Source of the DNA: Lunasporangiospora selenospora
Taxonomy: Eukaryota; Mortierellomycota; Mortierellomycetes; Mortierellales; Mortierellaceae
Length of the DNA stretch: 13,373 bases
NCBI GenBank assembly: GCA_015680635.1
Contig: JAABOA010000474.1
Location: 1,281-14,653 of the forward strand
Reading direction: 5' to 3'
Part shown: in pieces, positions 1 to 8,783 of the stretch
Numbering within the stretch: position 1 is the first letter of the stretch
Layout: each line of letters starts with the position of its first letter
The notes under the pieces: model-generated
What the model was told of the DNA's origin: nothing
The model's database searches: none
What the model saw: the letters and a program-made list of their open reading frames with translations, nothing else
Translations under genes and position numbers: made by a program

Positions 1-589
1 CCCCCCCTCAGTGTATATCTCTTCATCGCATGTGTCGCTTTGCTGCCGCCTTTTAGGCCCTTTCCCATTTCAATAAACAAATAAAAAAAGCTCATCCACT
101 TTTATCCTTCCAGCATTTCTATCAAGGAAAAGAAAAGGGCTTCTAGAGACAGCACATGTGAAGGATAAGGAGAGAGAGAGGGATTGAACATTACACCAGA
201 GAGGAGTGCTTTACTGCTTACTGCCATCTCCAAAAGAGATTTTTGTTGGTCACAAGACCGAACATCACTCTCTCGTGCCTGAACAAAACAGGTCTTTAAT
301 AATCTCTTCAAAATAAAGAGCTATATTGCGCATGGACCGTCCGGGTTGCATAGTTTCTTCACTAGAACTCTGCAGATAAGTACTTTTTTTTATTATTATT
401 ATTCGTCAGCATAGTGGATCGACAAAATAAAATAAACTTCAGAAAAGGCAACAGTTTTCCGTCTTTTCAGTTTGAGAATTAGGACTGCCCCCCCCCCCAA
501 CTTTGGATATGGTGGTATATGTATCACTGTGTTGATGACAATGCGGGCGGAGAGACCATGGCGACGCGAGGATCGCTTTACAGTCGAAT
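1..589. other. Spacer downstream of the glycoprotein gene, no gene seen
   Basis: No open frame here looks like protein: those present are short, low in complexity or antisense. The stretch holds simple repeats: an AG run at 171-180, a T run passing into (TAT)n at 384-403, and an 11-base C run at 488-498. The T/TAT run gives an AATAAA on the minus strand at 394-389, about 195 nt past the stop of the minus-strand gene ending at 590, so it is a candidate poly(A) signal for that gene. A plus-strand AATAAA at 72-77 could end a gene entering from the left, but nothing else supports one. Confidence 0.6.
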
Positions 590-2474
590 TTACTCACTGT
601 CGCCATAATAATAATAATCACGCTGCACATTAGTGAAGGGATATGGGCGGGGAGGGATGGGCGGTGGTGGTGGTGGTGGCAGTGGAAGAGGTAGTAGAGC
701 AGGATCATTGTGAGATAGTAGAAAGGTAGAGCTGGCGCCGCCCTGTGGTTGAGGTTCTACCACATGTCGCTTAGCATAGCTCCTATACTCGATAAGATCA
801 AAGGCATCAAGCTCATCGTCCGTGGTGGTTAGAGCTTTTCGACGCGACCAAGGTGAGATTAGCGACGCAGTTCTCATGAAATTTGGCCTTTCCATCTTCT
901 CCAGGTCCATCCCCACGCATCTTTTCAACTAGTTGCGGAAGGATCTCGGTGATGGGCTTGTGGACCATCGGATCAACCCCGATTGAGATAATTTTGCCTA
1001 CAATGACCATGATCGCACTAACCACAAAAAAAAGTGCGATGACGAGATTCGGGATATCGGCCAAGAGCTCGGGGCTGCGCATAACAAAGACACCGTTGTT
1101 GAGAAGTGTTCCCCTGAGAAGGAAATCAGTAAGGTTGTGCATGTCAGCGTCAGAGAAGCCCCAGTTAATCCAGGAGCGATCGTAAATCGGCACGGCCGAG
1201 GCATTGAGAATGTTCGTGGCTTCGAAGGTTTCGCGGCCTATAAACTGCACCCCTAATCTATTGTCGTATGGAATAGTCTTGACTGCCTCAAGAAAGTCGA
1301 AGGAGGTATTGTAGGCCTTGATACTTGCATCCAAGTGAAACGCTTGGGCCACCAGGTGGGTATAGGTAACATTAGGCGTCGTAACTTCAACTGAGAACAT
1401 GATGACATCCCAGTGGAAGCTGCCATCTGGATCTTTGACCAACTGTTGGATAGAGTGCACCCGGTCGCTGTAAGGTGATCCCAGACTGCGAAGCTGCGTG
1501 CACATGGTCGTGAGCGTTGCTGTTGGAAATCTATTACAGTCAAGGCCAGCAATGGTCTCATTTGGTTGGAAACGCTCCTCATCGGTTTCATACAACAATT
1601 CAAAATTGTGGAAGATCGTCTGAACAAAGACCCGTCGTGTGATCAACATGGCTTGGAATTTGCTAGATAGCAGGTAGCCCAGGCTGTGCCGGACACAACG
1701 GTGAGTACGATCGTGCATTAGGAGACATGATTCCAAAGACCGAGGACTAGGAAGCAGCATGTCTTGAAAGTCTCCAGCATTGGCTTCTCCCAAATTTGTA
1801 AACATCCTAACGAGCGTGAAATCGTCGCCAATTATGGATGTGTTAAAGTACTGGAACTGCCCCCCATCTGGTGTGGTGGCGTTGATAGGGGATTGGGATC
1901 CATCTACAATCCTTGCACCAACGACAAAAGACCAGGTGGTATTGTAAAGTAAGCCAATGCGCGCGATCTCGAAGGTGCAGTTCACGTTCTGCTTGACGCC
2001 GATGCGCTTGCAAGGCACAGGTTGAGGAAATGTGGTCGTGTAATGACCAAATTGTCTCCCATTCAAATCGACGCCTATGCGGTTCAAAATTTCCTCGACA
2101 CTGGTCTTGTTTGGTTGGAGCTCGGTGGTCTTCATAAACGCCGTAGATATCTCCAAATTGTGAGCCGTGTCACCACGAAAGGTAATGGACACTGGGTAGA
2201 GGGCACTTAGGAGGGTTGACAGGTAGTTGAGGGCAAGACTGACAATAAGAGCCAGGGCCACATAAAAGCGACCAAGGCGCTGCTTGCGACCACGCGGGAA
2301 CTTGGTGAGGAAGATGTACTTGAAGCGATCGGAAACGCCACTCTTGATGCGTTCCTGATGGGTAATGTTATATGATCTTGATGCAATACGTGAGAGGAGA
2401 AAGATGGACGAGAATTGAACCGCAGTGCGGATAATAGAGAAGAGAACGTTGCTTAGCCGCTGTGATAGTAACAT
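590..2474 (-). CDS. Unrecognised membrane protein with large N-glycosylated loop (two exons)
   Basis: I do not recognise this family. Proposed exons are 2474-917 and 834-590 (600 aa), joined by a phase-1 intron at 916-835. A hydrophobic stretch at residues about 10-31 and a clear membrane segment at 69-92 precede a loop of roughly 380 residues. The loop carries ten N-X-S/T sequons (first NKT at 122, last NLT at 447) and six cysteines (155, 166, 250, 260, 313, 325), which suggests a lumenal or extracellular folded domain. A last membrane helix spans about 475-498 and is followed by a short cytosolic tail with a poly-proline run and a YYYY motif. Without the intron the frame runs on to 813 and gives a different 34-residue end. 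The tail in the spliced frame is far more protein-like, but the donor (GTGGGG) is weak, so a one-base frameshift is possible. The start is uncertain: ATG 2474 opens the protein-like part, while in-frame ATG 2624 has a better context but adds a pyrimidine-encoded stretch resembling leader. Confidence 0.75.
663..680. repeat. (GTG)n microsatellite coding for poly-proline
   Basis: A short run of GTG/GGT triplets. On the minus strand it reads as proline codons in the proposed C-terminal tail of the glycoprotein gene. A neighbouring (ATA)n run at 604-618 codes for the YYYY motif just before that gene's stop. Confidence 0.8.
835..916 (-). other. Probable intron of the glycoprotein gene
   Basis: This 82-nt stretch begins GTGGGG and ends GAAAAG on the minus strand, with a CTAAT branch-like site about 26 nt before the acceptor. 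Its length (1 mod 3) is exactly what joins the main frame to the downstream frame ending at 590. Of the AG sites I checked after this donor (lengths 21, 29, 44 and 82), only this one restores frame. The donor departs from the GTAAGT-like consensus of the other introns here, so this call rests mainly on frame. Confidence 0.5.
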
Positions 2475-3470
2475 TGGAACGCAGCTGACAAAATATGGTA
2501 TGGTAGTGCTTTGGTGGAGACGGGTTTGGAGCAGATGGTGAAGCGAGAGGAAGAGGGGAAGTGGAACAAAGCTGAAAGAACAAAAATGCCTAAAGCAAGC
2601 GAGTTTTAAACCATTTGTCTCCATTGCGAAAGAAGAATTGGGAAAAGGAAACAATCTAGCTGGATTAGGGCGAGCAAGCAAACGAATGGTGGTGGGGGCG
2701 AGTGATTGGGTTATCCATGTCAGCTCCTTTGTTAGCAGGTCATTGTGTGAGAATTATCAATTTGCTTAGAAGTCTTTTCCCTTGTGGATTCATGCAAGTA
2801 ACCACTTATTATCCGACAGTCTGATAGATCGAGCAACAAGGATTTCTGGAATGCGCAACGTTACTTGCATTCCTATTGTTACACAAGAGCTGATCACGCA
2901 CTCGTTTTTTTTTTTTTTTGCAATATTCGACTGTGAGGTCCCACTTGGGCATGTTGAGTTCATAGGTCGCCAGGGCGGTGTTAGCCGCCTCGTTGTCACT
3001 TGGTCAAGTTGTCCCGCAAATGGATTATATATATTTTCTTCACAGGCACCTGTAAAACGAGACAGGGTGTAATGATGTTTGCTTCATGGGCGAGTGCGCG
3101 TCTGTGCTCTTGGTCACCTCACGTACCAAGGTTCGACTTGGAGTATGGCTGGCATGTTCACAAAGTCCAAGTTCGTACTACTTTAATTTGATGACACAAA
3201 CAAAGGCGAACAAGAGGGCGAGGGCGGAGTGCGATGCTCAAACTCCTGTGCTTCTTCCATGCTGGGGATGGTAGGAGGGCGAGGGATATGAGTAAGAACA
3301 TTGGTATGGAAGGTGGAGGGATACATGCCCCATTGCAATCCATTCTGCATAGGTTTCTCCGATAGTTTTTTGTCCAAAAAATATATGCTAATTTGCTTTG
3401 CTTTATTGCTTTCTATTCTCTCTTGGAGATCAAGCAAAGAGATGAAACAGTTGATCCTCCTTCCCTCTTC
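2475..3470. other. Spacer between two minus-strand genes
   Basis: About 1 kb without a supportable gene. The left part (2475-2700) is the leader and promoter side of the glycoprotein gene and is pyrimidine-rich on the minus strand. A 15-base T run lies at 2905-2919. On the right, an AATAAA on the minus strand at 3407-3402 sits 64 nt after the stop of the ELYS-type gene and is a good poly(A) signal candidate. Short plus-strand frames here (for example 2782-3072) have no recognisable domain and no gene-like composition. Confidence 0.6.
3402..3407 (-). terminator. Candidate poly(A) signal of the ELYS-type gene
   Basis: A canonical AATAAA hexamer on the minus strand, 64 nt downstream of the TGA stop at 3473-3471. 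The spacing fits a short fungal 3' UTR. No transcript data are available, so the cleavage site is unknown. Confidence 0.5.
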
Positions 3471-6400
3471 TCAATCCAACTCCATGGATTTAGTGATCGT
3501 CTTTCCAACGACTTCAGTCTGAGGGGACAAGGAGAAACCATCATCTGGGAATTGCTCCAACTCCTCCAATCCACTGCTTGTCTTTTCACCTTCTTCACTC
3601 TCCTCCTCCTCCTCCTCCTCCAACAAATGTCGCGTCAATACCTTGGCAGCCCAATCAAGATCAAGTCCTTGAAGGCCCGTCAATGGCCCACCGGATTCTC
3701 CTAATTGACTCACCAACGTCTCCACAACTCCCTTGTATGCTGCATCAGTAACTACAGAACCATTCACGCCTGACCGCTCCTTCGAAGCCTCGGTTGACTT
3801 GATGGCTGTGATCGTTGTCGTCGTGGCCACAATCGATCCCTTCTCCTCGTTGTTCTTCCTGTTACTCTTGTTCAAAGACCAAGCCAGCACTCCTGAAAAT
3901 GGTTCTTTGCTCTTTGGTAAAGACAACGATGGTTTGCTCGACTGTTCCCGGCGTCTCTCAGACTCTTCCTCGACCTGTAACACCACCCTCTGAGCTTCAG
4001 GCAAGACTTGGATCAGCTGATCCACCAACACCTGCCGCTTCTGGCTCTTGGTCAATGTTGTCTTCTTGTTCATGATCTCATCCTCATCATCCTCCATATT
4101 GACGCCAAACCCTGCTCGCTGACCCCGTGCCTCCTCCTCCTTCTCTTGAGCACGCTCAATCACCAAGATCTGACGATGCATCCGGATCGCCTCCAGGTAC
4201 CGGGAGTGGTTCACGTAGCTGACAATTAGGAACTCTCGTGCCACTTGCTGTGTCACTCCGGTTTGCTCGCTCACATAGCGCTTGTACATGCTCTCCTCTA
4301 CTTCGGTCAGATTCAAGTACGAGAGCGACTTGATCGCGGCTCGGTTAGGGGTGTCTAGTGGCGGATTGAGCCGTTCGAGTGGAAAAAAGAAATTGTCAGA
4401 CCTTCCTTTGTTCATTCTCGTCATTCACGCCTAGATCGAAACCTCTCCAGGCGAGATCGTACAGAAAATAGTGAAAGGAAGTACTTACCCTTGAAACAAC
4501 AATCGAGCAAAGAAGTAAAAAGCCGATATTGTGTCGTGGCATCAATCTCATCCTTGTTATCTTGCTCACTCGAAGAACCTCGACTCCGCTGACCCGAGGC
4601 GTATTGCTGTCCAATCGACCGTTGGTAATAAAACGCTTCAGTGAAATCCACATCAAGCAGCGTAAACATCTTGAGGTTCACGAAGCGATCTGTCGAGAGA
4701 TCTAAATGTGTTGCCACCAGGAACTGCCTGGCCAATTGAGGCGATCCATGATCATAAATTGCACTCAACACTTCTTCAATCCAATCCACTTCCAGGCCTG
4801 GTCTGGACAGGTATAATATTGCTTTCTACAAAATAGAGATAGATCACCATGCCATGTACACATACGAGGCAAGTCAGATTGGATTAGAAAACAAAATACT
4901 ATCGAATATTTGTTGGTAAAGGAGCGATACAAATATGAGGCAACTTACCTTGAAATCAAAGTGATCCAAGGCCCAGAAGCCATCCATGAGACTAATAAAC
5001 TTTGGTGGGATTTTGTACTCTTTTAGGAACTGCTCACTCTCGTCACCGTGCTGGTTCTTCAACAGGTAGTAGGCCAGACAGTTTCGATTATCGGGCTCCA
5101 GAGAGCCGTTAAAGTAAATGTTGGTCCACAGATTCTTTTGTTGGGAGGTGTTCTTTGGAGGGTACAAGACTCCGGCTTTAGTTTAAAGCAGATAAACCCC
5201 ATATGGAAAGGAGAAAGTAGAGAAATAAATCAGATTTTTGGTCGTCGATTCAAATGTCGGTATAATAGTATTCTTCCATATGACTTACTTTCAAGTTCTA
5301 CAAACTCAAGAAGTCGATCATAAAACAGCTTGCCACCCAATTGCTGACGCCTTGATTCAATCTCATCAAGCTCAGCCTGTGAATAGCTGAACTTGACCCG
5401 CTCCTGGAAAAAGTTGCTATACACGGGCGCTGCATTCCTGAGCAAAGTATCCTGGCTAACTGCTGTGGTGCCCTCGGTCCACTCGGCCTCCTTCCTGTTC
5501 GAATCAATATCAGCCGCTTGGACATAAGTCACCAGCTTGCCCAAGTACAGAACCATCAGCTCGTACGAGTTGGTTTGAGAGCTAATATCCAAGAGGGTAC
5601 CGCCCTCGATGGCCGTCATCTCGACCACATCCAAGTGACGAACATCCTTGTTATTGATCTGCACAGTCGTGAGATTCGATCTGAGTGGTGCCTGCTCCAC
5701 CTGGATCGAGAACGCGCAATGAATCCGGAGCCCGTTCACATCCTGAGAAACAGTTGTAGCCAAGGTCCTGCCCTCATTGGCAATCTCACCCTCCAACATT
5801 GGTGGCTGCACATAGCCCAAGAGTCGGTAGTCGGATCTCAAAAGGCGGAGGTAATAGATCGAGACTGTAGGGCGTTCCTCACAGCCCTTGGAGCCAGGCA
5901 ACATTCCTTGACCGACTGCCAACAGCAAAACATCCTTTTCCTTGGTAGGTTCAAGAGTGATGCTACTGATGGGTAGATTTTTGGAGTGAAGATCCTCAAG
6001 TGCCATCTGGACCTGAAGACCCTGAGCATCCGAGGCGCTATCGTATTTGATCACAAAGACCCTTCCTTCCGAGGTTCCTGCAACAATGACGGGGGTAGAT
6101 CCTGCTCTCTGTTTGGAAAGTGTTGCAAAAGATGTGACCTATATTTTTTTGTCAGTATGTAGAAGGTTTAAATAAGCAGAGGATAAAGCAGGCTTTTGAA
6201 TGACAAAAAATAATAATTGATCCCTATCAAAATATCCACCTACTGCTCCATTGTGTACGCAAATCTCATGCTCTGGACCCTACATCCATGTCAGTTATCC
6301 ATAATACCAGCCCCGTCATTTAGTAAAAAACACATTGGTAGGATAAATTCAGAAGCATCTAGCTCCTGTAAAGAAATAATAATTGTAATAAATAGCTTCG

Positions 6401-7350
6401 CTCTTACCTTGCCGCAATGGATCTGACCATTTGCAGAAACCGTAAACTTGTAGATCGTCACCCAGCCATTCCGATGACCAAGTGCAAGAAGCTGTCTCCT
6501 GTTTCCTTGAAGTCGCACCTGTTCAACTTTACGACGCATGCGGCTCATAGTGTCTTCCTCTCCATTGTCATCCACCTCGTTGGATTCATCCATGTCTTCG
6601 TCTTCGTTCTCTTCTTCCATGCCTAGGGATCCATTCGAGCCGCCTTGATTTCTCTGCTTGGAGACAGATTTTCGAGATCGAGGTCCAAAGTGGGAGATTA
6701 GTGGCCGGGGCGGAAGATGAAGTGCAAGATGGTCTTCGGGAGAGGACAATGAGGTCGGCGAGGAGATTGGTGACGACATTGGGGACGTTGGGCCCCATGT
6801 CTTCACTAAACGATGGCTCACCATGAATGCTTCCTGTGCGGTCACTGTGACGGCGGTCAAGAGTCGGTTGGGCGAGACGAGACGCTGGAGTTGGAGCGTC
6901 AAAAGGTTCCATGCAAAGACATGATCGCGGTCCTCCAGAGTCTCCCGTACAACAAAGATTAGGACGTGATATTCACCCACGTACGCATCCTGGACATTGA
7001 CAAAGTGGACCTAGGGGATGGGTAGTGAAAAAGGCGGACATTGGTGATAAGCAGGGTGCGCTTGCTTGGATCCACGAGTTTTTATGAAGATAAAGGACTG
7101 GTCCTTTTGGTTGGTGTGTTACCTCGCCGCCTTTGATGACATCACTGAAGCGTTGTTGGACCTCTGCAGCAGATAGAGAGGCAAAGACCTTGTCCTGACA
7201 CGTAAAGATGTCGCGCACTTCGATGAATGTGGCATCGAATCTGTAGAACCAGAGTGCATCACTCGCAGAGGAGCCGATGAATGCAGCTCCATGAAAGTTG
7301 TCTGTCGAGAACTCGTGCGCGACCGGTCTGAACTCTGTGACGAGGGCCAT
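3471..7350 (-). CDS. ELYS: ELYS-type nuclear pore assembly protein (six exons)
   Basis: Exons 7350-7123, 7010-6408, 6138-5289, 5175-4949, 4825-4489 and 4405-3471 join in frame to 1059 aa. The start ATG has a strong context (CACCATGG). Residues 1 to about 560 are rich in beta-strand patterns typical of a propeller (for example VIVAGTSEGRVFVIKY). They are interrupted by a Ser/Pro loop (about 150-185), a basic patch (about 185-195) and an acidic cluster (about 207-230). Residues about 565-850 form a helical region with the ELYS signature: YYLLKNQ, then FISLMDGFWALDHFDFK, then AILYLSRPGLE, which matches the Pfam ELYS domain seen in vertebrate ELYS/AHCTF1 and fission yeast Ely5. The tail is charged, with a seven-glutamate run (codons 3621-3601) and little predicted order. 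In known systems ELYS helps anchor the Nup107 subcomplex and seed pores on chromatin; that role here is inferred from the family. The ELYS-domain call is firm and the propeller is judged only from strand pattern. It is transcribed divergently from the TVP38-family gene. Confidence 0.85.
3601..3621. repeat. (TCC)7 microsatellite, poly-glutamate codons
   Basis: Seven perfect TCC triplets on the plus strand. On the minus strand these are GAG codons giving seven consecutive glutamates in the disordered C-terminal tail of the ELYS-type protein. Confidence 0.9.
6139..6407 (-). other. Long second intron of the ELYS-type gene
   Basis: At 269 nt this is the largest of the five introns (the others are 112, 113, 123 and 83 nt). 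The donor is AAG|GTAAGA and the acceptor ATATAG|GTC. It is AT-rich and joins two halves of a propeller-like blade without loss (GQIHCGK then VTSFATL). The frame stays open for 38 codons past the donor, and an internal CTTTACAG acceptor-like site sits about 42 nt in, so retention or a cryptic exon is possible but unsupported. Confidence 0.85.
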
Positions 7351-8190
7351 GGTGAGAAGGGGAGGCCGCGGTGATTGCGTGTGTGTAAATGGGAGAGTAA
7401 GGTGTGTTGTTGTTGTTGCTGCTGCTGTCTGCTCCTGGACTCAACACTCCTTTGGCCACTTTTTTTTTTTTCGGTGGTTCAATCGATTCGCCAGTCCCAA
7501 AAGAGAGAGAAGGTGAACAGTCGATATTATATGAATTGTCTATTCGTCTCTGTTTTTTTTTGTCCCTGAACAATAGAGGCGGAATCGCTGGCGATGCCTC
7601 GGTGCCGGTCCTGGAGAGATAATGAAAAGGCGGGTTGCAAAAGGTTGGAGGCAACAACGGACACAGATGGCAAAGCCAGAATGGGTTAGAAAACGATCCT
7701 TTTCTCCATGATCAGGGCATCTCCAAGCCACATCAAGAGTGACAGTCAGTCGACAGTCGCTGCCTCGCATGGCATCGCGCGTTTTTGGAGGAGAGGGAAC
7801 GAGCGCATCGCCATCGAGCAATCAGCCCTGAAAGGCCGGGTAGGAATGCCAAAGAAGGGATAGGAAAACAGCAGACAGACGCGTACTGAGGTGGATCGCG
7901 CTCAATTGCTATTGCACTGTGCAGCTTCTATACTGAACGCGTGCTGGTTGAGCGAGAGGAGGGGGTTCAAAAGGTGGTATATGCAGAAGATAGTGTGAGG
8001 TGGGTGTATGGCAGGAATGCAAGGACAGGTGCAGGCTCTGCTGGATGCAGGCCATGCACCCTTCCGGACCCCTCCCTCCTCTTTCTCCTCGCTCCTCGCT
8101 GGATCTTTCTCCCTCTCGCCCCCTTCTTTCCTTCCTTCTCGACATGGGGGAGTCAATCATGGGCCAGCACACAGCAACAATAGCACCAGC

Positions 8191-8227
8191 ACCAACAGCA
8201 ACAACAGCAACAACAGCAACAACAGCC
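8191..8227. repeat. CAACAACAG tandem repeat
   Basis: Three perfect copies of a 9-base unit (AGCAACAAC) with degenerate flanking CAG/CAA triplets extending from about 8172 to 8250. It lies in the divergent promoter region, not in a supported coding frame. Confidence 0.85.
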
Positions 8228-8442
8228 TGCAACAGGCAGCAGCGCAGTGCCGCGCGGGCTTTTCTCTGGCAAGCGGCAGAAGGAGACGGCGTCCTCTTCC
8301 CTGGCAACGTCCTCCCATTCGCGCAGACGTCCAGAGAGAGGACAAGCCTGTGTTGAGGTGCTACTGCTCTCTGCTCGTGTCTGACTGGCATCGGCTCGCT
8401 CTCTCTTGTCGTCCTTCGCCGTCGTGTGGGTTTTTTATTGTT

Positions 8443-8468
8443 AGAGAGTGTGAGAGAGTGAGAGAGTG
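8443..8468. repeat. AGAGAGTG tandem repeat
   Basis: Three near-perfect copies of an 8-base unit, the first two separated by TG. Each junction reads GTGAGAG, which resembles a splice donor on the plus strand. It lies about 320 nt upstream of the TVP38-family start codon. Confidence 0.75.
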
Positions 8469-8709
8469 ATCAGTGACCCAATCCCTTTTTCTCCATCTTT
8501 CATCTCCATCTGCTTTCCTTTCCCACTCCTCTGTACAATACTCATCCCGTCTCATTAGAAGCATCCCCAGCCCTGTTTGTTCACAAGAGCGAACTCCAAT
8601 CCCAGGCACGCACCTTTGCATCGCCCCGACAACCGCGAGTGCCTGCTGTCCCACTGCGCGAGTTCCGAGTTGGCACCATTGCTTCCTTCCTCCATCGCTG
8701 TCTAGCGCA

Positions 8710-8775
8710 CCTTTTTTTTCTTCCTCCCCTCTTCCTCCTTCTCTCTTCCTTTCCCCTTCCTCCCCTTCCCTCCCC
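8710..8775 (+). promoter_or_regulatory. Pure 66-nt pyrimidine tract before the TVP38-family start
   Basis: All 66 bases are C or T. The tract is followed by ATAG and then four bases before the ATG at 8784. It may be a CT-rich promoter or initiator element of the kind common in fungi. It could also be the polypyrimidine tract of a 5' UTR intron whose acceptor would be the ATAG at 8776-8779. Confidence 0.6.
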
Positions 8776-8783
8776 ATAGACCA

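Larger units (their letters stand above)
7351..8783. promoter_or_regulatory. Divergent promoter region between the ELYS-type and TVP38-family genes
   Basis: The 1.43 kb between two head-to-head start codons must hold both promoters and leaders. The left third has a TGT/TGC triplet run (7404-7428) and a 12-base T run (about 7461-7472). The middle (about 7570-8000) is ordinary mixed sequence. From about 8060 to 8775 the plus strand is strongly CT-rich, broken by a CAACAACAG repeat (8191-8227) and a GAGAGTG repeat (8443-8468). I see no clear TATA box. Long frames on either strand (for example 8008-8469 plus, 7909-8391 minus) are made of these repeats and are not credible genes. Confidence 0.7.

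Noticed and set aside
439-708. A minus-strand frame with a His run
   Set aside because: It is a frame shadow of the (GTG)n/(ATA)n repeats that code for poly-Pro and poly-Tyr in the proposed glycoprotein tail.
883-1185. A 100-codon plus-strand frame opposite the glycoprotein gene
   Set aside because: It is antisense to a much longer protein-like frame and has no domain of its own.
590-2681. The glycoprotein gene as a frameshifted pseudogene
   Set aside because: Apart from one junction explainable by an intron, the frame is open for over 500 codons with intact membrane segments, sequons and cysteines, which is unlikely in a decayed gene.
2782-3072. A plus-strand frame in the spacer between the glycoprotein and ELYS-type genes
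   Set aside because: It contains a poly-Phe run from the T15 tract, has no domain or gene-like composition and no splice partners.
8170-8250. A possible CRISPR-like or satellite array
   Set aside because: The units are 9 bp with no spacers, and the host is eukaryotic; this is a simple microsatellite.
7909-8391. A 160-codon minus-strand frame
   Set aside because: Its hydrophobic part is only the antisense of the CAACAACAG repeat, and the rest is Arg/Glu/Gly low complexity opposite CT-rich DNA.
8008-8469. A 153-codon plus-strand frame starting MAGMQGQV
   Set aside because: It is built from the CAACAACAG repeat (Asn/Ser runs) and CT-rich tracts, has no recognisable domain and lies in the divergent promoter region.
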